A stretch of 15,305 nt of DNA from CAZRSW01 sp964602845 (lineage in GTDB: Bacteria > Chloroflexota > Dehalococcoidia > Lucifugimonadales > UBA826). Below, in pieces: positions 1-7,733 of the stretch (within the stretch, counting starts at the first letter, position 1; every line of letters begins with the position of its first letter). The notes under the pieces were generated by a model. That model ran no database searches. It saw only the letters and a list, made by a program, of their open reading frames with translations, and was not told the origin of the DNA. The stretch lies in NCBI GenBank assembly GCA_964602845.1, contig CAZRSW010000029.1, positions 1 through 15,305 on the forward strand, in the 5' to 3' direction. Both the position numbers and the translations under genes were made by a program.

Positions 1-720
1 GGTGGAAATGGCGGCATTGGATTGGGTATCGCTACAGGCTTAGCACGGGCTGGAGCAAACATCGTCATAGCCGCCAGAAATAATTCAAAAACTCAGGACG
101 CTGTAAAACACATCGAACACCTCGGGGTAAGAGCTGTAGGCCTCAACGTAGATGTAGAAGATAACGAATCTATTTCTGAGATGATAGAAACTGCGATTGA
201 AAAAACCGGGCCGGTCACCATTCTTGTAAACAATGCCGGGATAGGTATTCGAAAGTTACCCCAAGACTATTCCTTAGCCGAATGGAATCGAGTCATAAAC
301 ATTAATTTAACGGGATCCTTCCTATGTGCCAAGAGTATTTACTCTCACATGAAGTCAAGCGGGGGCGGTAAAATAATAAACATTGGTTCAATGACATCTG
401 TATTCGGATTGGATTGGGCAGTTGCTTATGCATCAAGCAAAGGGGGAGTGGTCCAATTGACTAAGACTTTAGCGGTTGCCTGGGCTAAAGACAACATCCA
501 AGTAAATACCATTTTACCGGGTTGGATACATACGGATCTCACAAATGGGATTAAAACCAACTTTAGCCAACGTTATGATCATATACTGTCTAGAATCCCT
601 GAAGGGAGATGGGGAGAGCCAGAGGACATTGCTGGGACGGCGGTATTTCTAGCAAGCAATGCCTCTGACTACGTAACTGGTGTTTCGATACCCGTAGACG
701 GAGGATATACATCTTTCTAG
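1..720 (+). CDS. SDR-family NAD(P)-dependent oxidoreductase, 5'-truncated by window edge
   Basis: Classical short-chain dehydrogenase/reductase, a cytosolic Rossmann enzyme that oxidises or reduces a hydroxyl/carbonyl pair with NAD(P). The reading frame is open from base 1 and begins inside the glycine-rich cofactor motif (GGNGGIG, window codons 1-7). The TTG at 22 is therefore an internal Leu codon and the true start lies upstream; about 12-18 residues are probably missing. Visible motifs, in window codons, are NNAG at about 77-80, the catalytic Ser in IGSMTS at about 130, and YASSK with Tyr at about 143 and Lys at about 147. The C-terminus has the usual TG-x4-VDGG ending. The 239 visible residues plus the missing part match the family's roughly 250. 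The substrate cannot be read from the sequence. A CoA-transferase gene follows 84 bp later on the same strand, which suggests a shared catabolic role (for example a beta-hydroxyacyl or alcohol substrate). Confidence 0.93.
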   Translation, partial: GGNGGIGLGIATGLARAGANIVIAARNNSKTQDAVKHIEHLGVRAVGLNVDVEDNESISEMIETAIEKTGPVTILVNNAGIGIRKLPQDYSLAEWNRVININLTGSFLCAKSIYSHMKSSGGGKIINIGSMTSVFGLDWAVAYASSKGGVVQLTKTLAVAWAKDNIQVNTILPGWIHTDLTNGIKTNFSQRYDHILSRIPEGRWGEPEDIAGTAVFLASNASDYVTGVSIPVDGGYTSF

Positions 721-804
721 AAATACAGTAATGGTCTAGTCAATCTGAACACTCCAAAATAATTTAACATACTGTCACAAATGTCCAATCTTGGAGGAAA
801 TTAA

Positions 805-2001
805 ATGCCCAGTTCCGCACTATCTTGCTTGAAAGTTATAGATCTAACTCAAATTATGGCGGGCCCTTTTTGCACTTTACTGTTGGCAGATATGGGCGCA
901 GAAGTGATCAAAGTTGAAAAACCAGGCGTTGGTGATGACACAAGAAAAATGGGGCCCCCATTCATAAAAAACGAGTCAGCAGCCTTTTTAAGCATCAATA
1001 GAAACAAACGTAGTATTGTAATCGATTTAAAGCAAGCAGACGGTATCGAAATAATGAAGACTCTGATAGAAACCGCAGATGTTCTTGTGCAAAACTTCCG
1101 CCCACAGACCCTAGATCGTCTAGGACTAGGGTATGAGTCTGTCAGAGAAATTAACCCGAGGATAGTGTATTGCTCGATATCAGGATTTGGAAATACCGGT
1201 CCCTATAAGGACAAAGGCGGATTCGACCTGATAGCCCAGGGTATGAGCGGCTTAATGAGCGTGACAGGAAGTGATGGGAATATGCCAACAAAAGTTGGGG
1301 TCCCAATTACCGATTTAAGCGCTGGATTATATGCAGCATACGGAATCCTGGCCGCCTATGTGCACCGTATAAACACGGGGGAAGGGCAGCATGTGGACAT
1401 TTCCTTGTTGGAAAGTGGCATCGGGTATACATTTTGGGAAGCAGCCGAATATTTCTCTACTGGGAATGTGCCGGGTCCAAAGGGATCAGCACACAGGCTT
1501 AACGCACCTTATCAGGCATTTCCCACCGCCGATGGATTCATTAATATAGGGGCTGCGAATCAAAGGAATTGGGAACGTATGTGCGACGCCATTGATCGGC
1601 AAGATCTGCTTGTCAATGAGTTGTTTTCTGACAACAAACAACGAATGAACAACATAGATTTGTTAGTAGAGACACTATCTGACACATTCAAGTCTAGGAA
1701 AACAATCGATTGGCAAGAAGTCTTGGAAACCCAAGGTGTTCCCTGTGGTCCAATACTGACGATTGATGAAGTCTTCAATGATCCCCATGTTATTTCTAGA
1801 GATATGGTTGTTGAAACCCCACATCCTACCGCAGGAAACGTAAAGAATATCGGAGTTCCTATCAAGCTTTCTAAAACCCCGGGGAAAGTTAAGCACTCGG
1901 CCCCTATATTGGGTTCGAGTACAAGGGAAATCCTGAAAGAACACGGGTATCAAGATACACAAATAGATTCATATATATCCAAAAATATTTTGTATGAATG
2001 A
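805..2001 (+). CDS. Family III CoA-transferase (CaiB/BaiF type)
   Basis: Transfers CoA between carboxylic acids through enzyme-bound anhydride and acyl intermediates; members include formyl-CoA transferase, CaiB, BaiF and succinyl-CoA:acid transferases. The N-terminal signature MAGPFCTLLLADMGAEVIKVE (near residues 18-38), then the LSINRNKRS segment (62-70) and the NFRP motif (97-100), are typical. The expected catalytic Asp is Asp141 in KGGFDLIAQ. At 398 aa it is full length for the family. The ATG is preceded by GGAGGA (793-798) at good spacing. It lies 84 bp downstream of an SDR gene on the same strand, so the two may form an operon for activating or recycling a CoA-bound acid. The acyl donor and acceptor cannot be assigned. 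Its stop codon lies 6 bp from the stop of the convergent peptidase gene. Confidence 0.95.
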   Translation: MPSSALSCLKVIDLTQIMAGPFCTLLLADMGAEVIKVEKPGVGDDTRKMGPPFIKNESAAFLSINRNKRSIVIDLKQADGIEIMKTLIETADVLVQNFRPQTLDRLGLGYESVREINPRIVYCSISGFGNTGPYKDKGGFDLIAQGMSGLMSVTGSDGNMPTKVGVPITDLSAGLYAAYGILAAYVHRINTGEGQHVDISLLESGIGYTFWEAAEYFSTGNVPGPKGSAHRLNAPYQAFPTADGFINIGAANQRNWERMCDAIDRQDLLVNELFSDNKQRMNNIDLLVETLSDTFKSRKTIDWQEVLETQGVPCGPILTIDEVFNDPHVISRDMVVETPHPTAGNVKNIGVPIKLSKTPGKVKHSAPILGSSTREILKEHGYQDTQIDSYISKNILYE

Positions 2002-2007
2002 ACGGTA

Positions 2008-4137
2008 TTACATCTTGTTTTCAAAGAAAGTGGCAATTCTACGTTCGATATAGGCCCTGTCTTTCTGACGCCGCGGCATATGCCTTTCATTAGGGAAAAG
2101 AACCAAATCGTAATCTTTCCCCGCACCCACAAGCGCATCAATTAATCTAGCAGTATGCGCAAAGTGTACATTCTCGTCAATCAATCCATGTATTAACATA
2201 AGGTTTCCCTGTATCTTGTCCATATGAGACAGAGCGCTTCCCTTTGCGTATCCATCCCTATTATCCTTGGGCAGACCCATATAACGTTCAGTATAGTGGG
2301 TGTCATATCCATCCCATGAAGTAACCGGAGCCCCAGCAACCGCCGCAGAAAACACCTCAGGAGCTTGTGCTAGGCACATGATTGATAGATACCCTCCATA
2401 ACTCCAACCGTACACACCTATTCTCTCAGGATCCGCTAAGCCCAACTCAATGAGTCTTTGAACACCAGCCACCTGATCTTTAACTTCCACCCCACCCATG
2501 CCATTTTTTAAGTATGATTCAAAATCTAATCCCCGCCGCGCACTCCCACGGCCATCCAGTATAGATACAAGGAATCCTTTCTGCCTAAGATATTGAACTC
2601 TCATTAAAGAAGTCATATTCCAGCCGTTTGTCACCAACTGAGCATGAGGGCCACCATAAACATATAGAATTGTGGGATAAGGTCCCTTGCCAAACCTCTT
2701 CTCACATGGCTTGTACACGACTCCCGAAAGTGGCTCCCCAGATTCCGCACTTATCGAATAACACTCGGGAGGACAAAGTTTAAAGTTGCCGATTCTATCA
2801 TCGATAGGTCTATGCAGGACTAGATTGGAACTTAGATTACTTAATTTTTTTAGTTCTACACTGGGAGGATTCATCATTGAGTGGTAAACATCGACTATTT
2901 GACCTGAATTTATCGAGATATTAGTGATATGCATACCAGGCTCATTTGTTATTTTTTCCAGTTTCCCACCTCGAAAATTAACCCTGAAGGTATGGCTTTC
3001 CAAATAGGAATCCACCGTACCATTCAAGTACACATGCTGGTTAGCTTCATCTATTGTTGAAATTGAATCCACCTGCCAATTTCCAGCAGTGATGGCCGTG
3101 CAATTTTCGCCAAGCCCCTCATACATATAGAGATGTCGAAAGCCCGTCCGTTCAGACGCCCAAATAAACCTACCATCTTTTAACGGATAGAACATGTCGT
3201 GTAAATTCACCCACAGGTCGGACTCTTCCCTCAATATTTTGGTCCGAACCCCTGAAGGCAAATCGAATTTTAATAGATCCAGTTGCGTTTGTTCCCTGTT
3301 TTGACACTGGACAAAAACCACCCTATCCGTCGCCCATTTTACCCTCGCTATATATTCGTATTCTGAGGTATCCAACCAAATGGTATTTCCTTCGAGATCA
3401 GTCACTCCCAATCTGACCATGGAGTTTCGCATACCTGCGAAGGGATAAGAATGTGTTTCAACACGCTGAGTACCTGTATCATCATTTCCTTGATGGACTA
3501 TTTTAAATGTAGGTATATGTCTGTCATCAACCTCAGCAAAAGCAATGTACGTACCTTCTCCGGACCACCAGAAACCCGTATTTCTTCGCATTTCTTCTTG
3601 AGCTATGTATTCCGCGACACCACGAGTGGTGCCATCTACTTCACCACGAGTAATCTGCCTAGCAATACCTCCTTCAATGGGAATAATCCATACCTCTCCC
3701 CCGGATACAAAGGCGAGAATTTTACCGTCTGGAGACGATTGTGGATCCGTTGCCGAGAAGCACTCATTGTTTACAAGTAGCCTAGGTAGAGTACCTATCT
3801 CATCCAGGACGTAAACACTACCAGCATCCGGTACTACAATCTTGCCTCCCTTCGTCCAAAAATAGCGAGTTATGCCTCGATGCATCTGTCTGAGCCTTTG
3901 TCGCCTCAGTTCCTCTTCAAGTGATTCTCCCCGACCACCGTCGAGGGTATCAAGAACCAATTGCTCCTTCCCAGTCTCTAAATCAATCACAAAAAGGGCT
4001 CTGCTGCCTTCTTCACCCTGCGATTTTAAGAAGGAAACGTACCTATGATTGGGGCTGAAAGAAAAAGAACCAGGAAAATCCATACCTGGAGCCGGGAATC
4101 TAGCAACGTCCTCAACAGAAATTTCCATGCCTGTCAT
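2008..4137 (-). CDS. S9 family peptidase, dipeptidyl peptidase IV-like
   Basis: Serine exopeptidase of the prolyl oligopeptidase superfamily, expected to release N-terminal dipeptides (often X-Pro or X-Ala). An N-terminal beta-propeller (about residues 20-450) precedes an alpha/beta-hydrolase domain (about 455-709). The Glu-Glu pair that holds the substrate's free N-terminus in DPP-IV enzymes is seen at 181-182 (IAQEEMRRNTGFWW). The catalytic Ser is Ser579 in GWSYGG, with Asp654 in HGLIDENVHF, His686 in FPNERHMP and a probable oxyanion Tyr494 in YVYGGPH. No signal peptide or membrane anchor is visible, so it probably acts in the cytoplasm on imported peptides. The ATG directly follows the TAG of the upstream aminotransferase (TAGATG, no gap), implying translational coupling; a second Met at codon 4 is an alternative start. 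It is the last gene of a five-gene minus-strand run. Confidence 0.95.
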   Translation of the reverse strand: MTGMEISVEDVARFPAPGMDFPGSFSFSPNHRYVSFLKSQGEEGSRALFVIDLETGKEQLVLDTLDGGRGESLEEELRRQRLRQMHRGITRYFWTKGGKIVVPDAGSVYVLDEIGTLPRLLVNNECFSATDPQSSPDGKILAFVSGGEVWIIPIEGGIARQITRGEVDGTTRGVAEYIAQEEMRRNTGFWWSGEGTYIAFAEVDDRHIPTFKIVHQGNDDTGTQRVETHSYPFAGMRNSMVRLGVTDLEGNTIWLDTSEYEYIARVKWATDRVVFVQCQNREQTQLDLLKFDLPSGVRTKILREESDLWVNLHDMFYPLKDGRFIWASERTGFRHLYMYEGLGENCTAITAGNWQVDSISTIDEANQHVYLNGTVDSYLESHTFRVNFRGGKLEKITNEPGMHITNISINSGQIVDVYHSMMNPPSVELKKLSNLSSNLVLHRPIDDRIGNFKLCPPECYSISAESGEPLSGVVYKPCEKRFGKGPYPTILYVYGGPHAQLVTNGWNMTSLMRVQYLRQKGFLVSILDGRGSARRGLDFESYLKNGMGGVEVKDQVAGVQRLIELGLADPERIGVYGWSYGGYLSIMCLAQAPEVFSAAVAGAPVTSWDGYDTHYTERYMGLPKDNRDGYAKGSALSHMDKIQGNLMLIHGLIDENVHFAHTARLIDALVGAGKDYDLVLFPNERHMPRRQKDRAYIERRIATFFENKM

Positions 4138-5472
4138 CTACCGAATACGCTGCACAACTCTGCTCGCAGCTTCGACCAATTTATCAACATGCTCCTCGGT
4201 GCTGAGCACGTTCAATGCACCTGCAGCTCCAGCCATAAGCAATATGCCTTCATTTAACATACCTAGAAAGAACGCCCGGGTCATTTGACCATCTGAGGAT
4301 ATCGCATCCCTATAATTCTTAACCTCGTTGCAGTTGAAATGAATACCAAATAATGAAGCTACCCCTGTCACTGTAGCCGGAACACCCATTTCAGCAAACA
4401 TAGCCCGAAGCTTCTGACGTAAAGTTTCACCAAGCTCATTCATGCGATCATACACATCTGTAGTAAGGGCATTCATGACAACCTCACCGGCTCGCATAGT
4501 TATAGGATTAGCATTAAAGGTGCCTGAATGAGCTAAATAAAGCCCTTCATTCGTGGGATCAAAGGCAGACATCATGTCCCTCCTACCTCCGAACGCACCT
4601 ACAGGTGTACCACCTCCTATTATCTTCCCTAACGTAGTCAAATCAGGGATAACCCCAAATAATTCCTGGGCTCCACCAGGTGCGACTCTAAAGCTCTGCA
4701 CTTCATCAAAGATCAGCACTATACCTAGTTCTTCCGTTAGAGCTCTTATTTTTTCTAGAAACATTATGTCAGCTGGTACATAGCCAATTGATGAAACTAT
4801 AGGCTCCATAATCACACAAGCTATCTGCTCAGCATTATTTTTCAACGCATATTCGATACCATGGACATCATTGAATTCTACGACATACACCCCCTCGGCA
4901 ATAGCTGAAGGTTGACTGGAATATTCTGGTATGGCCGTCACCTTTTGAGAATCAAGTTTATCTCTTGGTGGGTATACACTTACAGACACATAATCATGGG
5001 AACCATGATACCCTCCCTCCATTTTTACGATTTTTTCCCGTCCGGTAAACTGCCTAGCCGCCCGGATTGCCATCATAGTAGCCTCAGTACCGGAATTGGT
5101 GAATCTGATGGTATCCATCGACGGTATACGGTCAGTGAGGATTTTTGCTAATCGGATTTGAGCATCCGTCGGTCCGCTAAAGGCCGTTCCCTTATGAGCT
5201 TGATCGGAAATCACCCCAGCTACTTCTGAACTTGCGTGCCCTAGAATCAAACTCGTTGCGTTAATCATGAAATCCAAAGATTTATTGCCATCCACATCCA
5301 CCACATAGGGGCCTTTCCCACTTTCTATAAAGTGAGGATGCGGCCCAAAATAGCCTGTCCCCCGAGAGTTTCCGCCGGGCAAGTACAATTCAGCCTGCTC
5401 TTGTAACTGCGCTGACAAAGGGGTATTTAAAACGTACGTATCGATTTCGGCCTGGAGTTTATTTGCACCCAC
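4138..5472 (-). CDS. Class III PLP aminotransferase, glutamate-1-semialdehyde aminomutase-like
   Basis: PLP-dependent fold-type I enzyme of the class III aminotransferase family, closest in appearance to glutamate-1-semialdehyde 2,1-aminomutase (HemL). Seen: the phosphate-binding NSGTEA motif (126-131), YHG (155-157), the PLP-ring Asp256 in LIFDEVQSFR and the Schiff-base Lys283 in TLGKIIGGGTPVGAFGG. The Lys region is very HemL-like. However, the YHGSHDYVSVS segment replaces the HemL stretch I would expect (YHGHAD-type), and the N-terminal part is also unlike canonical HemL. A role in tetrapyrrole synthesis is therefore doubtful and a related amino-group transferase or mutase is more likely. 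Length 444 aa is slightly above HemL's roughly 430. The start is a GTG with GGAGGT at 5478-5483. It sits between larE (55 bp gap) and a dipeptidyl peptidase gene that begins directly after its stop, so its substrate may be an amino acid or derivative processed in the same pathway. Confidence 0.9.
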   Translation of the reverse strand: MGANKLQAEIDTYVLNTPLSAQLQEQAELYLPGGNSRGTGYFGPHPHFIESGKGPYVVDVDGNKSLDFMINATSLILGHASSEVAGVISDQAHKGTAFSGPTDAQIRLAKILTDRIPSMDTIRFTNSGTEATMMAIRAARQFTGREKIVKMEGGYHGSHDYVSVSVYPPRDKLDSQKVTAIPEYSSQPSAIAEGVYVVEFNDVHGIEYALKNNAEQIACVIMEPIVSSIGYVPADIMFLEKIRALTEELGIVLIFDEVQSFRVAPGGAQELFGVIPDLTTLGKIIGGGTPVGAFGGRRDMMSAFDPTNEGLYLAHSGTFNANPITMRAGEVVMNALTTDVYDRMNELGETLRQKLRAMFAEMGVPATVTGVASLFGIHFNCNEVKNYRDAISSDGQMTRAFFLGMLNEGILLMAGAAGALNVLSTEEHVDKLVEAASRVVQRIR

Positions 5473-5477
5473 TTCGT

Positions 5478-5483
5478 ACCTCC
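5478..5483 (-). promoter_or_regulatory. Ribosome binding site supporting a GTG start for the aminotransferase
   Basis: The minus strand reads GGAGGT followed by five bases and then GTG at 5472-5470. This is the best SD in the 55-bp gap after larE and supports the GTG initiation codon. Confidence 0.7.
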
Positions 5484-5528
5484 ACTCGCATACATTAAGC
5501 CATTCAAACTATTACCATCGACAGCAAA

Positions 5529-6377
5529 TTAAACTGATTTCGATTTTCCAAGATTCGTTAGTATTTCGTTGAGACTACCAGATCTGAAGCCCTCTAGGTC
5601 AAGCGTTACATATGAATATCCAATGCTTTTGAATGCAATATTTATCTCCGTACGGAGTGGTTCTGACGTGATCTGGGCAAAATCGATTGGTTTTATCTCG
5701 ATCCGAGCAATAGTTTCATGATGTCGTACTCTTAGTTGTTTAAATCCTTTAGTGCGAAGGAATTGTTCTGCCTTGGCAATCATGGTAAGGGCTTCAACCG
5801 TAACGGTCGTTCCATAGGGTATTCTTGAAGATAAACATGCTTGCGCCGGCTTATCCCATGTTGGTAGATCCATCAAACGAGATAGACTTCGTATATCTTC
5901 CTTACTAAGATCAGCCTCGACAAGGGGACTCCGAACGCCATACTGCTTCGCTGCCTCAATCCCCGGGCGATAATCGCCTAGATCGTCAACGTTGGTCCCA
6001 TTAACAATCACATTGAATGATTCCTCTTCCGAAATGCGACCAAGATGCCCGTATAATTCGTCTTTGCAAAAGAAACATCGATCAGGGTTATTAGCCTGGT
6101 AATCCTCTCTCTCAATCTCTCTAGTCTCAACCGTTCTAAATTCCAACCCCAATCGGTTGGCAAGTTCTATCGCCTCTTCCAATTCAGACGGAGCTAAACT
6201 AGCTGAAACTGCTATGACACATAGAGCCTTTTCTCCAAGTGTTTCATTTGCAACAGCTGCCAAGAATGCACTATCCACCCCACCCGAGTAAGCAACAATG
6301 ACATTCTCCATTTCTCTAAGCAACTCCACGAGAGCCTCTCGCTTCTCAAGCAATGTTTTCTCAGATGCCCGAACCAT
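5529..6377 (-). CDS. larE: LarE-type ATP-dependent sulfur transferase, three-cysteine form
   Basis: Member of the PP-loop ATP pyrophosphatase superfamily. LarE adenylates the dicarboxylated pyridinium mononucleotide made by LarB and converts its carboxylates to thiocarboxylates, giving the precursor of the nickel-pincer nucleotide cofactor of lactate racemase. Residue numbers here count from the GTG codon just before the chosen ATG. The PP-loop SGGVDS is at 32-37 and the family block ACLSSRIPYG at 181-190 carries Cys182, the position of the sacrificial Cys176 in Lactiplantibacillus LarE. Two further cysteines occur in RCFFCK (Cys102 and Cys105), a pattern associated with [4Fe-4S]-containing, catalytic LarE rather than the single-use type. 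The C-terminal YVTLDLEGFRSGSLNE block is typical. I chose the ATG at 6377, not the adjacent GTG at 6380, because AGGGAG (6384-6389) is too close to the GTG. No larA, larB or larC is visible nearby. Confidence 0.93.
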   Translation of the reverse strand: MVRASEKTLLEKREALVELLREMENVIVAYSGGVDSAFLAAVANETLGEKALCVIAVSASLAPSELEEAIELANRLGLEFRTVETREIEREDYQANNPDRCFFCKDELYGHLGRISEEESFNVIVNGTNVDDLGDYRPGIEAAKQYGVRSPLVEADLSKEDIRSLSRLMDLPTWDKPAQACLSSRIPYGTTVTVEALTMIAKAEQFLRTKGFKQLRVRHHETIARIEIKPIDFAQITSEPLRTEINIAFKSIGYSYVTLDLEGFRSGSLNEILTNLGKSKSV

Positions 6378-6383
6378 CACATT

Positions 6384-6389
6384 CTCCCT
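6384..6389 (-). promoter_or_regulatory. Ribosome binding site deciding the larE start
   Basis: The minus strand reads AGGGAG, with six bases to the ATG at 6377-6375 but only three to the GTG at 6380-6378. The spacing favours the ATG as the initiation codon. Confidence 0.55.
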
Positions 6390-6438
6390 ATTTTACAGAC
6401 ATTACCACAAAGCATTTGTCTAAGATTACCCGTTACTA

Positions 6439-7311
6439 TCACGCCATCATATCTTCAACTAATGTTTTCATTTGCCCTGAATAGTATTCGTACGATCGAT
6501 TCTGATAATTGAGCAGTCTCTGCGATTCCGTCGTATCATACCAATCATTCCAACCCGGAGTTTCCCGGTAAACTGCCATTTCTAATGGAGCACCCATGAC
6601 ATTAAAGAAGTCTTCCACATATTCTCCTCCAGTCAAGCGCCAAGATTTTCCTCCCGCGATATTGAGAACTTTTCCAAAAGCTTCCTTAGAACCAACCGCA
6701 TTTATGAGCGCATCGGCCACGTCATCACGATGAACCATTTCTACCCTCTGATCAGCAGTAAACGGCCATGGATCCGGGGGCTCCAAAAATTCTGGAACAG
6801 CTATGCTAGCTATCCTAAGGATAACGTAGTTAACCCCAGAAGACATAACCACCTTTTCACCAGCTATTTTGCTGGCAGCATACACATCTATTGCTTCCTG
6901 AGCATGATCAGCCATAATTGGCTGTTCTTCATCTGAGGTGTCACCATACGTACTAATTGAAGAAGTGAATATTAAAGATGCATCCGGAGATTCATTTTTT
7001 ATCGCATCTGCTATGTTACTCGTTCCATCAACATTCACCCGGAACGTCAAATCCTTATCAGACTCACTTTTCGGAGGCAAGATGGCAGCAAGATGAAGCA
7101 CCCCAACAACCCCCGATACTGCCGCAGTGACACTACCTTTATCAGTTATATCTCCCTTTATAACTTCCACATTATGTTCGCCTTCTAGGCCCGCGAAATC
7201 CATGAATGGTAGGTCAAAAATCCTGACAGGCCTATTAGCCTTTAACAACATCCCAGCTAATTGTCGCCCTACGCTTCCTGCGCCACCTGTAATCAAAACT
7301 GGTTTGATCAC
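6439..7311 (-). CDS. NAD-dependent epimerase/dehydratase (extended SDR)
   Basis: Extended short-chain dehydrogenase with an N-terminal Rossmann fold. The dinucleotide motif GGAGSVG is at residues 9-15, the GDITD adenine-side motif at 53-57, HLAA at 73-76, the catalytic Ser region TSSISTYGD at 116-124, and the YAASK pair Tyr144/Lys148. At 290 aa it is close to the small epimerase/dehydratase or 3-beta-hydroxysteroid-dehydrogenase-like group; the substrate (nucleotide sugar or other hydroxy compound) is not assignable. The start is a GTG that overlaps the TGA of the upstream 107-aa gene as GTGA (7308-7311), so the two are translationally coupled. The 61-bp gap to larE is short and lacks a terminator, so both are probably on one transcript. 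Confidence 0.9.
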   Translation of the reverse strand: MIKPVLITGGAGSVGRQLAGMLLKANRPVRIFDLPFMDFAGLEGEHNVEVIKGDITDKGSVTAAVSGVVGVLHLAAILPPKSESDKDLTFRVNVDGTSNIADAIKNESPDASLIFTSSISTYGDTSDEEQPIMADHAQEAIDVYAASKIAGEKVVMSSGVNYVILRIASIAVPEFLEPPDPWPFTADQRVEMVHRDDVADALINAVGSKEAFGKVLNIAGGKSWRLTGGEYVEDFFNVMGAPLEMAVYRETPGWNDWYDTTESQRLLNYQNRSYEYYSGQMKTLVEDMMA

Positions 7312-7631
7312 GTCAATGTTGTCCCTTTCATTCCCGCCTTTTCGATAACAGACTGGGCAGTGGAAATCATAGTTTGTAAACCTGCCTCAAAATTGCTCCA
7401 ATCACCAGCATCTTTGAACTCCAACATCGACACTGCCTCCCTCATTGCCGTTCTAGTTACCGGTACGCTTGGCATTGTCTTGAAGAAGAATGTGTCACTG
7501 ACCTCTTCAAACTTCTCAATTATTTCTACAATGGAAGTTTCCCACGCCTTGTTTTGGTCACCAAGACCATCGGCTATTTTCTTACAGCAGCTAATAGACT
7601 CCTCAAGCATCTCTTGTCCAGATTGCGGCAT
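7308..7631 (-). CDS. Small helical protein of unknown function (107 aa)
   Basis: I do not recognise a family. The protein is soluble-looking and mostly amphipathic helix, with no signal peptide or transmembrane segment. It has a vicinal Cys-Cys pair (ESISCCKK) near residues 14-15 and an acidic, aromatic middle part (DAGDWSNFEAG). The frame is open further upstream to an ATG at 7679, but AGGAGGA at 7637-7643 sits at ideal spacing from the ATG at 7631, and the upstream extension would overlap the terminator-like hairpin, so 7631 is preferred. It is the first gene of the minus-strand run and its TGA overlaps the GTG start of the epimerase gene, which argues strongly that it is expressed and acts with the downstream products. 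It could be a small accessory or binding subunit, but nothing visible proves that. Confidence 0.8.
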   Translation of the reverse strand: MPQSGQEMLEESISCCKKIADGLGDQNKAWETSIVEIIEKFEEVSDTFFFKTMPSVPVTRTAMREAVSMLEFKDAGDWSNFEAGLQTMISTAQSVIEKAGMKGTTLT

Positions 7632-7636
7632 TTGTT

Positions 7637-7643
7637 TCCTCCT
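7637..7643 (-). promoter_or_regulatory. Ribosome binding site deciding the start of the 107-aa gene
   Basis: A near-perfect SD, AGGAGGA on the minus strand, lies five bases before ATG 7631-7629. It sets the start of the small gene downstream of the hairpin at 7668-7690 and rules out the longer reading frame from 7679. Confidence 0.8.
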
Positions 7644-7663
7644 ATTTAAAAAAGCTTTACAAC

Positions 7664-7690
7664 CAAAAGGCGACCACACCGTGGCCGCCT
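7664..7690 (-). terminator. Intrinsic terminator-like hairpin after the DUF362 gene
   Basis: Arms 7668-7677 and 7681-7690 pair over 10 bp with a 3-nt loop (7678-7680). On the plus strand there is one A-C mismatch, but in the minus-strand RNA that position is a G-U wobble, so the stem is continuous only in that direction. UUUU follows at once, then a U-rich stretch. This orientation fits the end of the DUF362 transcript, 44 bp after its stop. Because the next gene's SD is only 24 bp further on, it could also act as a leader attenuator if a promoter lies just upstream of it. Confidence 0.75.
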
Positions 7691-7715
7691 AATTCAGCAA
7701 TAATTTAGTATCGTT

Positions 7716-7730
7716 CTTATATAGTATAAG
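7716..7730 (-). promoter_or_regulatory. AT-rich palindrome, possible promoter -10 or operator
   Basis: CTTATA and TATAAG flank a 3-nt spacer to form a perfect 6+6 inverted repeat, three bases after the DUF362 stop. The minus strand contains TATACT, a good -10 hexamer, but I see no convincing -35 at 16-18 bp. If it is a promoter, the hairpin at 7668-7690 would lie in the 5' leader of the downstream operon. Weakly supported. Confidence 0.3.
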
Positions 7731-7733
7731 GGG

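Noticed and set aside
22..720. SDR gene starting at the TTG at 22
   Set aside because: The frame is open to base 1 and the TTG lies inside the glycine-rich cofactor motif, so it codes Leu and the true start is upstream of the window.
4138..5472. Assignment as HemL of tetrapyrrole synthesis
   Set aside because: The Lys-site motif fits, but the N-terminal region and the segment after YHG differ and the gene context is not tetrapyrrole-related.
7632..7679. Longer start at 7679 for the small operon gene
   Set aside because: It would overlap the terminator-like hairpin and ignore the strong SD at 7637-7643.
7261..7692. 143-aa plus-strand open frame
   Set aside because: It is antisense to the epimerase start, the small gene and the terminator; the product has no family features and there is no plausible SD.
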